From a virus, in the IMG/VR virus record IMGVR_UViG_3300036770_003386, positions 57,852 to 121,851 of that record: DNA of 64,000 nucleotides. One strand, 5' to 3'. A program made the position numbers and the translations under genes. The notes under the pieces are model-generated. The model ran no database searches, was not told where the DNA came from, and saw only the letters and a program-made list of their open reading frames with translations. How positions within the stretch are numbered: the stretch's first letter is position 1; every line of letters begins with the position of its first letter. Of this stretch, positions 12,801 through 21,894 are shown piece after piece.

Positions 12801-15800
12801 CTATTAGAATCAACAACAACCAAATTTGGTGCTGATGGATACTTTTTACCACCATTTACAACATTTACTCTTACTAAAGTATTTGAGTTGATTATTTTTA
12901 CATTGTTTGATATATCTGCTTTTGGTGACAATGTTTTGTCATTGGAGTAATCAAATCCAGTATTTTTTAATGATATACTTCTAAGTTTACCAATACTCAA
13001 TGATGATGGAATTACATTTAATCCCCTATCAGAATTTGATGAAGATAGGGAGTAACTTGGGATATCTTTATAATTAATTCCCGGATTAATTATTTTAACT
13101 TTACTTATAGATCCAATTCCAGATGCGGAATTTGTAGTATATGATAATACTTCACAATCATTAGAACTATAAGAAGATTCCTCTGGTGTATCATTCAAGT
13201 TAATATCAAAAGTTGTATCAGTAACATTAAAAATATTATATCTTCCAGAATACTTACTATCAATAAAATTAATTTCTGAAGAATTTTTAATGGTATCCTT
13301 TAATGTTACAAGTTCAGTATTTTTTTCTAAAGTGTAATAAAGTTTTTCTGGATAATTGTCAGAATATTTTAAAGTTATAGTTGCATCACTACCAATACCT
13401 ATGCTATTTACACCCACCAAGGAAAATTCTCCAGTAGAAGCAAAAGATACAAATTCTTTTGATAGAGTTTTATTTGCATATAGTTTAAATGTATACCCTT
13501 CTAATGATGAATCAGATACATTAAAGACTAAATCATTATTTTTTATAACATTTATTTTTGGTTGAACTAAGTTCAATTCTTGAGTTCCAATTCCAACTGA
13601 TGTAAATTCAATAAAGTTTGGTGGTGCTGATATGGAATCTACATATGTTTGACATAGATTGACATTATTTGAATCAATTTTATGAACATAATAAGTTCCA
13701 GTGCTTAGACCTCCAATTACAGATGTTGAAATATAGTAAACTTTATCACCTGTAAATAGACCATGCTCAGATAAAGTTATTTTATTATTTTGCAAATTAA
13801 CTTCTGATGGTGTAAATGATAATAATTTTGTAGTGATTGATTTTATCTCATCATTATATTTCAAATTAATAAATGATGATCCACCAATACCAACACTTTT
13901 TCTTGGTTTGACATCAATATTAACTGTATCATTCAAAGATAAATTATGAGATGTTGAAACTGAAACTGTACTTTTTACATCAATAATATTACACAAAATT
14001 TCATCAAAGGTAGATTCAAATGAATATTTGTAATTATTAGAACCAACTATGCCAGTAAAATATAATCCATTGGTGGTGGTAGTTAATCCAACAGAAGTAA
14101 CTATTCCAATATAATCTTCAGATTTGTTTATTATATACAATTCACGCTCTGTTTCAGATCCAGACAAAATCTGGAAAGAAATGTTACCATCATTACTAAC
14201 CTGAATACCTTGTGTTCCAGATGGTCTTCTTAAAATAACTTTTTGATTTGTTTTAAATCCATGATTTGGTAGATATATTGATTGAGTTGGTATTGGTACT
14301 GTAACTAACTTTAATCCATTATAAAAAGTTTTATTAGTAAAGGTTCCCGACCAAGTACCAATCCCAATAGAATTATTTGGGTTAAAATATCTTAAATAAT
14401 TTTCTACTTGTGTTGGTATATTGTTTTCAACGCTAATTCTTAAAACATCTGACAAAAATGAAACTGTAGAGTTTGCTGTATTTAAACCAGAAGATATAGT
14501 TCTTTCAACTCTTAAAACATTAAGGTCATTAAAATAATTTAATATAGTAAAATATTGCTCATAATCTTCACCAATTATTTTAATAGAACTTCCAATAGAC
14601 ACACGTTTTGGAAAATCCTGTAGATATATGTCAGTGATTATTCCTACAGCACCAAATGGTATACTATTGGATAATTTAGTATTAAATTCTTCTACAAAAA
14701 CAGTATGTTGACCATTTAATTGATCAAAAGATGAAGTTAATCCAGTTATGTTTACAGTAGAATTATTAACTAAATTAAAATTTGGTAAATATTTTACATA
14801 AATTTCAGCATTTGAATTTTTATAAACTTTCGAATTTTCGTATATTCTAACTGTGGATTGTATGCTGTCTACCTCTTTACCTATTATTGATTCTACCGAA
14901 GACTCCAATCCATATCCAGAAGTTTTTTCATTGTCAAAATATAATATATCACCTACTTTATAGTTATTTTCACTATTACTCACTTCTAAAGATTCCACAC
15001 TTCCAGAAGTAGTTGATTCTACATCACATATTTGTCCAAATATATTTGGAATAAAATCATTTCTTCCAAATTTTTGTCCGGATTTATAGGGTAATGTATT
15101 TCTTAATAAGTTTGACTGATTAAAATCAAATTTTTGATTAAAGTCTGGATTGGTGTTTTCTGCTATAAATTTAGATCTATAATATTTTCCAATAAAATAT
15201 GGAAATACTCCTATGTAATTATTTTCTGGGTTTAATTTTGCAGTTGCAAAATAAGCATAAACACCATTTGGGTATTCGGGAGTTTTGCAAAATCTTCCAT
15301 TATATTCATCAAGATCTCCAGAATTTGTAAACTTGTAATCCTCGATAAAGTAACCAAGAGGAAAATCTGAAGTGCTTACTCTATTTTCAACCTCAAATAA
15401 AGAATAACCAGATTCTATTAATTTTATTTCTGAACTAAAATTTTCTGGATCAGAATAACCAAATGGACCATAAATTGGAATTCCATCATAAGACCATCCT
15501 ATAATTGGAGAGTGATTTGTGATAGACTCATTGAATAGAGATTTTAATAATTCTGAATATCCTGTCACTACATATTGAAGAGTATTTTCTTTTGTTTTAT
15601 GCAACAGTTCATAAGATTGATCTCTATATAATTCATACTGTATTCCATATTTGTAACAATTATCTAGTGTTAAAGATCTAATTTTTGGGAGGAATACTGC
15701 ATTTTTTCCAGTGGAAATAACTTTCAAAGTAGTATCATCGGGGTTATATCCATATCCCTGATTTAGCACTGTTACAGAATTTAATCTTCCATTTAGTATA

Positions 15801-18800
15801 TTTGCTCTTAAAAGAGCTCCAACACCACTCTTGCTTTCGATAATTATATCTGGTACGGAATAATAGTTATTTCCATAGTATGAAACTAAAACATCCACAA
15901 TTCTTCCTGCAGATATTACAGGAGTTAATTGTGCAAATTCACCATCCAATATTTTTACATCAGGAACATTTTCTAAATTTAATATAGTAGATCCATAATT
16001 AGATCCTTCTTCATAAAGATAAGTCTGAACTATAGAACCTTTTACAACTGGTGTTGCTACAATAGACCTGATTGATTGACCATCTGGTAAAGTGTATGAA
16101 ACATTTACTGTTATTTCTGGATAGTTAAAATATTGATATCCAGATCCTGTAGATTCAAATTTAATATAATTTTCTCTTAAGTAATTTTGATTATCTGTAC
16201 CACCAATACCAGCATTGCATACCCTAAAGGAATTGTTATCTACCTTTAAAACATAATACTGGTTTGATGTAGACAAACCTGATATTGGTGTTGTCTGAAA
16301 ATCATAAGTAACTAATTCTCCACTAGAAAATCCATGTGAAGTAAAGTTAATTGTATGATTATATGTTGATATACCACTTGGCTTTACAATTAATTTTCTA
16401 TTTATAAAACCTTCTCCACTATCTATAATTTTAAGTGAATCTAATACATTTTTTGGTTCAGTTTTAAATTTATGGATTCCAAAATTACCAACAGTAGTAA
16501 ATCCAACAGTGTTTATTCCAGATACATAATCACCATATGTTGGATAAATTTGTATAGTCTTGGAGTTAATTATTTTTGCGTAAAAAATAGAATTATTCCC
16601 CAAATATCTTCCAGTATCAGAATCTGATCCCTGAAATACTCCTAGTCCTATTTTTTCATTATTAATATTATTAATATCATAAATTACTTTTTGACCATCT
16701 ATAAAGTTGTGATCGGTTAAAAAAGTAATCGTTTCAGATGTTATACTTAAACCACCACCTTCTTCTAAAATTCTTGCATCAAAAAATACTTCTCTACTTT
16801 TTAACTTAGTTACTGGAGACAAAATTGCTCCTTTTCCATTTCCACCAGAAACTTTTATTGTTAATGGTCTATCAATATTGAATTCTTGTGAATCTATGTG
16901 TATTCTTTCAATCTTTCCTTGAACAACAGGTTGTAATTTTGCACTCCCATAAGAAAATTCTAATCTTGGAGGATTAATAACATCATAATCTTCACCAGGA
17001 TTTACTACCATAACAGATTCTAATGGGCCATAATAAATTTTATCATTAGATTTAGGACTAAGAATTTCTACACCATTTGCAAGAATTCCTACTGTTTCAG
17101 TACCAATTTCATCCTTACCGTCATAATAAATGTCAACATTAAGTTTGATTTTTTTTAATAATTTTTGTGGATGTATAGATTCATCTTCAGTTTTTTGTGA
17201 AGAGAGTGTGAAATTATGAGTTCCACTGGGTATGGACTCTAAATATACGAATTTATCTATTGATATAAAAGATCGAGAAAGATATAATTTAATTTGTTTT
17301 TTATCTGAAGATACTGTAATATAGTACAATCCTTCAGAAAGTCCTCCTATAGCAGAATCTGAATATGAATAATATACTCTATCTCCACTTAAAAAAGATA
17401 CTTCATTATTAAAACTTACTGAAGTATATTTTCCTTCTTCACTATCAAAATTAACCAAAGACGATGCATTATATGAAAACAAATCTTTAGTTATTTCATA
17501 TGAAGGTAATGAATTTGATGCGATGTAAACATTTTCATCATCTTCAGTGTATACATTAGTAACATCACAAGTAAGATTATTGTATTTTAATGGAACTATT
17601 GAACTTGTTGAAGTTTTTACTTTTCTTCTAATATCATAATCCTTTAGTGTATTCAGAGAACTTAAATTTGTATTGAATTCTAGTTCTCCTGTTTCTTTGT
17701 CTATTGAAGTTATTTCTACATTACTTAAAGAATCCTCTAATATTTCAGTATTTCTTTCCAAAAATTCTACATAGTCACCCACTTTAAGTGATGAATCATC
17801 AATTTCACTTAAAGTGAAAGCAGTTCTTGAATTTACATTAAAACTACTAAGTTCATATCTAGAACTAGTATTGTAGATAAAAGTATTTGCGATTATTTCT
17901 ACATCTGTCTTAGTTGATTGTGGATTTTCAATTAAATTTCCTAAATGTTTAATATAAATTTTATCCCCTTCTGTAAAGATATAATCAGAATTACTTTCAT
18001 TTCTTATTTGAAGATCATTAACAACGCCTAGAAGGCGAAGGTTGACTCTTTTAGTTTTATCACCATTTTCATATCCAAAATAAGTATCATTAGAATAAAC
18101 ATTAGATGTTTTTTCTATATTAGCATCAATATAGTTCTTATTTGCAGTATAGCATCCAAAAAATTGGTTAATACTTTTATCGGTATAAAAAATTTCAACC
18201 CCATTCTGGAATATACTTCCAGAATTTTCAAATCCAATTGTAGAATCTACTGTAAGGACATTTGCATTATCTGTGGAAGATATTTTTTCTATGACTTTAG
18301 TTGTTGGAGTTACTGTAAATTCTCCACTATTTTCAGAGTTAGAATCATCATAACCTAAAAATATATAAAACTTATAATAAGTCTTATTATTTCTTGTGAA
18401 AATTTCTGCTTCTGATACTGAACCAAATACATTTGAATTATTGTTTTTTGTTACTTGATATCCAGTTAATAATAAAGGATCTTTATCTGTAGATAGATTT
18501 TCAAATAATAATTCTTTTCTACGTCTATAATTCGATGCAGAAGTTTTAAATAAAAATGTTTCTAAATCAACGATCTTTGGATCTATTCCATATAATGCAT
18601 TAAATAGAATTCTGAAAGATTCTTTACTTCCTTTTGCTTGATAGAAAGACTTCGAATTCTTTATAAAATTGTTTACATTTAACTGATCATACAAACTTAC
18701 TTTTTCTAATCCTGGGAGAAAAGTAAATTTAATTTTCTCATAGAATTTTTGTAGAAACAACACACTCAAATTTACAACCTTTGAGTTATTTGAGTGTGTT

Positions 18801-19228
18801 GCTGAATTAGTAGTACTAAAAACTAATTCAGTGTTATAAGATTCAATTCCACTAAATCCTCTTACACATCCAGTAAATCTATCAGATAATCTTTCTTTGT
18901 AAGTAATAATTTCATCATCAATCTGAAGTAATCCATAAGAATTTGGAAAACCTAATGTGTTGTTAACATAAATTACTTCATCTCCGATAGCAACATCTTG
19001 AGTCAGTAAAGTATTACCCGCAACTACTTCAGGAGTTAAATTATCTAATTTAAGATATTCTACTAAATTTTGAACAACATCTACACTTCCTCCTTGGTGC
19101 TCTTGAGAAATGTAGTACTGTTTTAAAAATTCAGAAAATTTTGGGTTTTCTTCTAATATAAATTCTGGTATTTGATTATCAATAATTTCTTGAATTCTTA
19201 CCTTTGATTCAAAATTTGATTGTCCCAT
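6896..19228 (-). CDS. Giant YHYH-motif baseplate/virion protein (4110 aa) in the gp7 position
   Basis: One uninterrupted 12.3-kb frame, ATG at 19228. The N-terminus is helical (VRIQEIIDNQIPEFILEENP, QYYISQEHQGG) and the remainder beta-rich. Near residues 1238-1258 is GWSYDGIPIYGPFGY, the signature of YHYH-domain proteins known in cyanophages. Two modules recur. One is about 45 residues (HGF/LxTGDxVxYxx...GGLSxGxYYVxxID), seen near residues 600-650, 930-980, 1812-1862 and 2965-3000. The other is a G-x-G/N-Y unit (NPGEDY, SGEGF, NQGYGY, GGTGY, NSGFGY). VGIGTT strings are abundant in the C-terminal half. T4 order 25-6-7-8 puts it at gene 7 (1032 residues in T4), but I see no clear gp7 sequence match, so gp7 equivalence rests on position only. 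Structural role: confident. Confidence 0.85.
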   Translation of the reverse strand: MGQSNFESKVRIQEIIDNQIPEFILEENPKFSEFLKQYYISQEHQGGSVDVVQNLVEYLKLDNLTPEVVAGNTLLTQDVAIGDEVIYVNNTLGFPNSYGLLQIDDEIITYKERLSDRFTGCVRGFSGIESYNTELVFSTTNSATHSNNSKVVNLSVLFLQKFYEKIKFTFLPGLEKVSLYDQLNVNNFIKNSKSFYQAKGSKESFRILFNALYGIDPKIVDLETFLFKTSASNYRRRKELLFENLSTDKDPLLLTGYQVTKNNNSNVFGSVSEAEIFTRNNKTYYKFYIFLGYDDSNSENSGEFTVTPTTKVIEKISSTDNANVLTVDSTIGFENSGSIFQNGVEIFYTDKSINQFFGCYTANKNYIDANIEKTSNVYSNDTYFGYENGDKTKRVNLRLLGVVNDLQIRNESNSDYIFTEGDKIYIKHLGNLIENPQSTKTDVEIIANTFIYNTSSRYELSSFNVNSRTAFTLSEIDDSSLKVGDYVEFLERNTEILEDSLSNVEITSIDKETGELEFNTNLSSLNTLKDYDIRRKVKTSTSSIVPLKYNNLTCDVTNVYTEDDENVYIASNSLPSYEITKDLFSYNASSLVNFDSEEGKYTSVSFNNEVSFLSGDRVYYSYSDSAIGGLSEGLYYITVSSDKKQIKLYLSRSFISIDKFVYLESIPSGTHNFTLSSQKTEDESIHPQKLLKKIKLNVDIYYDGKDEIGTETVGILANGVEILSPKSNDKIYYGPLESVMVVNPGEDYDVINPPRLEFSYGSAKLQPVVQGKIERIHIDSQEFNIDRPLTIKVSGGNGKGAILSPVTKLKSREVFFDARILEEGGGLSITSETITFLTDHNFIDGQKVIYDINNINNEKIGLGVFQGSDSDTGRYLGNNSIFYAKIINSKTIQIYPTYGDYVSGINTVGFTTVGNFGIHKFKTEPKNVLDSLKIIDSGEGFINRKLIVKPSGISTYNHTINFTSHGFSSGELVTYDFQTTPISGLSTSNQYYVLKVDNNSFRVCNAGIGGTDNQNYLRENYIKFESTGSGYQYFNYPEITVNVSYTLPDGQSIRSIVATPVVKGSIVQTYLYEEGSNYGSTILNLENVPDVKILDGEFAQLTPVISAGRIVDVLVSYYGNNYYSVPDIIIESKSGVGALLRANILNGRLNSVTVLNQGYGYNPDDTTLKVISTGKNAVFLPKIRSLTLDNCYKYGIQYELYRDQSYELLHKTKENTLQYVVTGYSELLKSLFNESITNHSPIIGWSYDGIPIYGPFGYSDPENFSSEIKLIESGYSLFEVENRVSTSDFPLGYFIEDYKFTNSGDLDEYNGRFCKTPEYPNGVYAYFATAKLNPENNYIGVFPYFIGKYYRSKFIAENTNPDFNQKFDFNQSNLLRNTLPYKSGQKFGRNDFIPNIFGQICDVESTTSGSVESLEVSNSENNYKVGDILYFDNEKTSGYGLESSVESIIGKEVDSIQSTVRIYENSKVYKNSNAEIYVKYLPNFNLVNNSTVNITGLTSSFDQLNGQHTVFVEEFNTKLSNSIPFGAVGIITDIYLQDFPKRVSIGSSIKIIGEDYEQYFTILNYFNDLNVLRVERTISSGLNTANSTVSFLSDVLRISVENNIPTQVENYLRYFNPNNSIGIGTWSGTFTNKTFYNGLKLVTVPIPTQSIYLPNHGFKTNQKVILRRPSGTQGIQVSNDGNISFQILSGSETERELYIINKSEDYIGIVTSVGLTTTTNGLYFTGIVGSNNYKYSFESTFDEILCNIIDVKSTVSVSTSHNLSLNDTVNIDVKPRKSVGIGGSSFINLKYNDEIKSITTKLLSFTPSEVNLQNNKITLSEHGLFTGDKVYYISTSVIGGLSTGTYYVHKIDSNNVNLCQTYVDSISAPPNFIEFTSVGIGTQELNLVQPKINVIKNNDLVFNVSDSSLEGYTFKLYANKTLSKEFVSFASTGEFSLVGVNSIGIGSDATITLKYSDNYPEKLYYTLEKNTELVTLKDTIKNSSEINFIDSKYSGRYNIFNVTDTTFDINLNDTPEESSYSSNDCEVLSYTTNSASGIGSISKVKIINPGINYKDIPSYSLSSSNSDRGLNVIPSSLSIGKLRSISLKNTGFDYSNDKTLSPKADISNNVKIINSNTLVRVNVVNGGKKYPSAPNLVVVDSNSGKKIDNGLLRAKMSGGGLGNANIELVTIEVPVNGLPSTPVTIKSVDNSNGIIIDRIESSRAGILTCLIKTPILGFTNDPFAINDEVFIENIEIIPDSGIGFDSENHGYQFFKVIDYTSNSNPGRMVIQIPELYGDPGIAVTFQINTFATIVKKSNYPIFSVEQDYSIFELGEQISIVLQSDDIIITDLIVEKSNKNYLKLSGDYQLHVGDVIKGFSSGYLATVENLSVVSGSFIVGAENIKSLDWEDDIGKLSNDFQYLPDNDYYQNLSYTIKSEKTWDQISPVVNSMVHPIGTKNFADTQISSVTSGIVSTGLVPSSRIDSIQSFISESRVDVIKNLDFVRDYDTISDVSRIIRFKNLKLTDYVEARTNRVLQIDDISREFSSSDDNERRLNQIILSLPKDQLYGRFLIQIRSANQNLVEDGTNEVQFSEIISLKNNDDVFFLEKNTVSNLYVIGEDSNVFGTKIAEITPVVDDVKNYYFLFEPTDPYNIDYEIKILGSRFLTTLESESSLTVGSSNIFNTVNVILPEESEDILSLDSSLYSSFYSQIHVLNKTTFEMNYVEIYATYDGNDVYHSDYYFDGNDENDFSYGFIGSFGLSVSGGLIKLNYLNQSENNITVRTKTICFDDTSSGIDTYRFKSTRQSDTSERTVILDSGTSTVSSSSTIFSYDSELFSSVKSFVKVSVGNTSSLHQLAVIHDDLNSVIVEYPILIVSNSSGIGTFSSFVDQNKFEVIFTPYNEFNGESITVQHYNEVFYKFLDQINIPQPLSLTPLYEDLNIAKYFGLNSNNIDRLNFKLRYRNTPIFAKSFDPFDTNVLNPVTGVFTINNHFFSTGENLIYKPKSTFIGLGQSAMGIPSGSITDTGISTDRLPSSVYAIKLSNSEFKIALTESNANSGTGVTFTDLGEGNAHIFEMYKKNEKSLITINNLAQYPLTYTGIAHSLSGNDGQISIGSTFFTLSGISSIKPTDLLKIGDEYMRVLNVGIGTSNSGPILFFTGDKNIVEVERGFVGTSATSHLDDSEVKIYRGSYNIFEDEIYFTQPPRGNIFDLVTKDERNLERSRASFSGRVFLRQDYSTNVIFDDISSQFTGIGETFILKSQGINTVGLGTTSGNGILFINGIYQTPLTENITDYNFKIVENPSVGITSVVFSGIRNDNDEITISESDVNQNQLPRGGIIVSLGSTAGLGYAPLVGAKVKASLDVNGTITDIIGIATTGNSIAFTTVSYNNETGILRVFAPSTDGLIGANQVKIVGLAFTCPSNPGIVSYFPSHNYSLNLVGIGTTSFSVQVGTSTLPHYYIGYGTIYPWYEDLNFGSGYRGTISIGVTESGHMGDPATITASVGAGGTLSFTVGAGGTGYSNPIIQVSPPSYENLPIIGVSRLGIGETTETGIGLLMNVEVGASPNNVGIGTTLFEVSSFKITRPGYNFRRGDIFRPVGLVTAKDLSEPIEEFKLAVLETYNDDFAAWQFGELNLIDSIRRFQNGSRLNYPLYYEDELLSFQTNIDDPDSQVIDFDSLLVIFVNGILQEPGTAYEFTGGSSVRFLTAPKVDDNVEIYFYVGTRDVDSQRVEVDELLQIGDTVQIYSNNSNLQNTVTQNTRTIFDFISSDLMETNLYSEQGVDEENQKPIFWIKQKEDIIINDILYSKSRDSLEPQVYPTAKIIKDFSSSDNEVFVDNASFFDYEEELPTEKINLLIIPSNESIEVGIVTAVVSAAGTIQSLSIVNSGFGYAGGSIDIKISNPYYGVGVGVGTTATASLTISSGSISNATIVNPGFGYTNTNPPQVIIEYPDIEFEECLNANVVVGFDGIITGIGTTNGIGTDLSIEFKLFKSDEVYSDLSVGYPIYIFDTQVGTGLTTIDQNESDIIGVSTSYLDNIYYIHGIDTLTGIITCNISNSTNIVGIATTGTLSNPVGKFSWGKISGFTRSSNPVSIGVSGYEINSGLTTHPTVQRKGYGLRRTGALKKDLKT

Positions 19229-19229
19229 A

Positions 19230-21131
19230 TTATTTTCTAATTAGACTTCCGTTGGAGTAACTTGATTGATAATAATCTCTAGTGAATAAAACACCAGAAG
19301 TATTTTCACCAGAAGATATTACATCTTTAATCATATTTATTTTACTTTTTGGAATATCTAAAGAAAGATATAAATCTTTAAGAGCTATTACATCATTTGA
19401 TTCTGGATATGCCTGAATTTCAACTACACTGTCTGGAAGTTCAGTTGCAACAATATTAATTGCATTTAATCTAATTTCTCCAGTTACATAATCAACTATT
19501 CCAGCAGAACTTATGATAGTCCTTGGTAACTGTGTAGGATTTTCAGATAACTTGATTATTGCAATAGTTCCAGTAAGTTTATCTTCTTTTGGAATATCTG
19601 TTAAGTAAACAAATTCATTTTCTGATGGTATTTTAAAACCTGTAGATTTTATATTTGTCCCTTCATGATTAACATGGAATCTATTACCATAACATAATTC
19701 ATACTCTGCAAATTGATTTAATAAGACGTTTAAATTTCTTCTGATTGTTATTTTAGTAATGTTTGAGGTTATGGAGACATCTGTGTTGTCTATTACCTGC
19801 AATAATTTACTATATTTGAATCTACCACCAAATCTATTAACATCTAAAGAATTTGAGTATGATATTAATGAGTTTTCAACTTTTGTCTTTAATGTTTCAA
19901 CACCAGGAGAATTAGATGTATTATAGTAGATATAAGAATCTAATTCGACGTAAAGAACTTTAATATCTACAATTTTTTGATTAATTCCAGTAATTGTATA
20001 TTGCTTAAGTCTTGATAATACATTTTGCTTATCAAATTGAGAAATATATAAACCATCTTTTGGTTTAATTGCTATAGTTATTGATCCAAATTCAGGTGGA
20101 TCCAAATCTTCGCCACCAATTACATTGACTACTTCTGCATTTGGATATATGATATTTTTAATAATTGATTCATAATCGCCAGATGTTACTGCTCTGTATT
20201 GGGATGAATAAAGTCTTGGTGCAAAATAACGAATTGAGTCTACTGATTCTATATTTGAACCATTTTTAGATGATTGATTTGTTGTGATTGTAACAGTATT
20301 TGATGGTGCGATTAAGACCCCATTTGAATTTTTAACTGATCCTACAAATGAGAAGTCAGACGCCCCATTACCATCTCTACCATCAGTTACAATATAATTT
20401 ACCGTAATAACTGATCCATTCTCAAGAGATTTTCCAAAAACACCGTCACCAAACAGAAGTTCATATTTCTCATCTTTTACTTCTTGTATTAAAAATATTT
20501 CTGATTCACTATTTACAGTAATTATATTATCTACAAGTGAATATTTTTTACCAATTCCTGTATCACTAATACCCTTTACATAGACGCGAATAGTGCTGGT
20601 ATCTACATATGGGTTTGGAATAATGAATTTTTGATCTAATGAACTATCAACAGTAAAGGTCAGGGATAAAAATCTCCCTTGATAAATTTCAATATTTTCA
20701 AATGATGCGACACCATTTGAAACTGTTCTAGTAATTTCTTCTGGTATTGAAAATATATAAGAAGTATTATCTACTGCACCAACACAAAGTAATTCTGGTT
20801 GAAGAGCAAGAGTTGTGGTCTCACTATTGGTTTCTATATCAAACGATACTACTGCAGTTGAACATTTTCTGGATCTGGGTACATATCCAATATTTCTTGC
20901 AAGAGATACTACATTTTCACGAAGAGTTGCAGAATCTAAAAATACCTCATTAACAGATAAGTTTGAATTAAATGCATTAATATAGGTATTATATGCTAAT
21001 GTATCAATTAGAACTGAAAAATTAGATCCCTCAAAGTCAAAATCAGTAAAGTTACTGTTTGCTCTTAAATAATCCTTTATCGAAGATTTTATCTGATCAA
21101 AATCTAAGTTGGTATAATTGGTGAAAGGCAT
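19230..21131 (-). CDS. 6: Baseplate wedge protein gp6
   Basis: 633 residues, close to T4 gp6 (660). The N-terminal block (NYTNLDFDQIKSSIKDYL, then FEGSNFSVLIDTLAYNTY, NEVFLDSATLRENVVSLARNIGYVPRS) is the typical gp6/gpJ-like start of contractile-tail wedge proteins. In T4, gp6 dimers join neighbouring wedges into the ring around the hub. It starts 1 base after the gp25 stop and ends 1 base before the giant gene start, so the three form a tight late operon. Confidence 0.95.
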   Translation of the reverse strand: MPFTNYTNLDFDQIKSSIKDYLRANSNFTDFDFEGSNFSVLIDTLAYNTYINAFNSNLSVNEVFLDSATLRENVVSLARNIGYVPRSRKCSTAVVSFDIETNSETTTLALQPELLCVGAVDNTSYIFSIPEEITRTVSNGVASFENIEIYQGRFLSLTFTVDSSLDQKFIIPNPYVDTSTIRVYVKGISDTGIGKKYSLVDNIITVNSESEIFLIQEVKDEKYELLFGDGVFGKSLENGSVITVNYIVTDGRDGNGASDFSFVGSVKNSNGVLIAPSNTVTITTNQSSKNGSNIESVDSIRYFAPRLYSSQYRAVTSGDYESIIKNIIYPNAEVVNVIGGEDLDPPEFGSITIAIKPKDGLYISQFDKQNVLSRLKQYTITGINQKIVDIKVLYVELDSYIYYNTSNSPGVETLKTKVENSLISYSNSLDVNRFGGRFKYSKLLQVIDNTDVSITSNITKITIRRNLNVLLNQFAEYELCYGNRFHVNHEGTNIKSTGFKIPSENEFVYLTDIPKEDKLTGTIAIIKLSENPTQLPRTIISSAGIVDYVTGEIRLNAINIVATELPDSVVEIQAYPESNDVIALKDLYLSLDIPKSKINMIKDVISSGENTSGVLFTRDYYQSSYSNGSLIRK

Positions 21132-21132
21132 T

Positions 21133-21543
21133 TTATCTCGTTGCCTCTAGGATGAAAGTAAACTCTTGTGTTGGAAAGTCCTGTCCAATAATATCGAAGA
21201 TTACAGTAACTTCTAAAGCATTATTATCAAGTTCTGGATCTACTGTAACCCGAACATTTTCAACTCTTGGTTCATATGAATTAATCGCTATGAGAATTTG
21301 GTCTTCAATAATAGATACCGTTGCATAATCAACGATTCCAAATAGACTTGATCTTACATCTGAACCAAAATCTGGATTAAAAAATCTTTCTGTAGGTATT
21401 GTTTCTACAATATTACGAACAGATCTTATAATCGCCCTTTCATTTTTTAGAATTGGCAAATCTTTAGTTACTGGATGTGGTTCAAAAGACAAACTAATGT
21501 CCTTAAATGATCTAGATATCCTTGTAATTGGATTAATTGCCAT
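21133..21543 (-). CDS. 25: Baseplate wedge protein gp25 (gp25/TssE family)
   Basis: 136 residues, the usual gp25 length (132 in T4). The family hallmark EPR is present at residues 91-93 in AINSYEPRVENVRV, preceded by ERFFNPDFGSDVRSSLFG. In contractile injection systems the EPR loop contacts the sheath-starting region of the baseplate. It opens the 25-6-giant-8 operon and follows a late promoter 24 bases upstream. Confidence 0.95.
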   Translation of the reverse strand: MAINPITRISRSFKDISLSFEPHPVTKDLPILKNERAIIRSVRNIVETIPTERFFNPDFGSDVRSSLFGIVDYATVSIIEDQILIAINSYEPRVENVRVTVDPELDNNALEVTVIFDIIGQDFPTQEFTFILEATR

Positions 21544-21566
21544 TTGAACAGGACTTTTTCTTCAGT

Positions 21567-21574
21567 TATTTATG
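21567..21574 (-). promoter_or_regulatory. Late promoter for the gp25-gp6-giant operon
   Basis: The minus strand reads CATAAATA about two dozen bases before the gp25 ATG, fitting the NATAAATA late consensus of T4-like cyanophages. It overlaps the 3' end of the preceding 83-residue gene, as is common in compact phage genomes. Confidence 0.7.
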
Positions 21575-21575
21575 G

Positions 21576-21827
21576 TTATTTCCAAGAAATACCATAATTT
21601 GGTTCTGTACCATATTCCCAATCATCATAGTCATTCGAATTTCTAATTTTTTGGTGCAATTCAGACTGTTCTTTTAAATGATGTTGATTTTTTGGGATAT
21701 CATCATGCATAATTTCTTGTATCACCTTAGGTTTTTTACTTAAACTCCCATAATCAGATGTCAATGATGTGGTTCCCCACATTTGATACATGTAATTTTT
21801 GTCTCTATCAACGGGCAAATTGGACAT
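21576..21827 (-). CDS. Conserved-looking small hydrophilic protein
   Basis: 83 residues from an ATG. Aromatic and charged (MYQMWGTTSLTSDYG, DDWEYGTEPNYGISW), no membrane segment and no motif I can name. It is directly upstream of gp25 and downstream of the AdoMet decarboxylase gene, so it is likely a late or virion-associated gene; that is position-based inference. The leader between 21828 and 21894 contains a short hairpin-like TAAAACAGAA run but no clear promoter. Confidence 0.7.
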   Translation of the reverse strand: MSNLPVDRDKNYMYQMWGTTSLTSDYGSLSKKPKVIQEIMHDDIPKNQHHLKEQSELHQKIRNSNDYDDWEYGTEPNYGISWK

Positions 21828-21894
21828 TTTAGCTCCTGTTTTAGTGAATAAAACAGAACTTTTATAAAGGAGGTTGCTATCTCCTTATTTTTAT

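Noticed and set aside
12528-12950. 140-residue plus-strand frame
   Set aside because: Lies inside the giant structural gene on the other strand; chance opening in AT-rich DNA.
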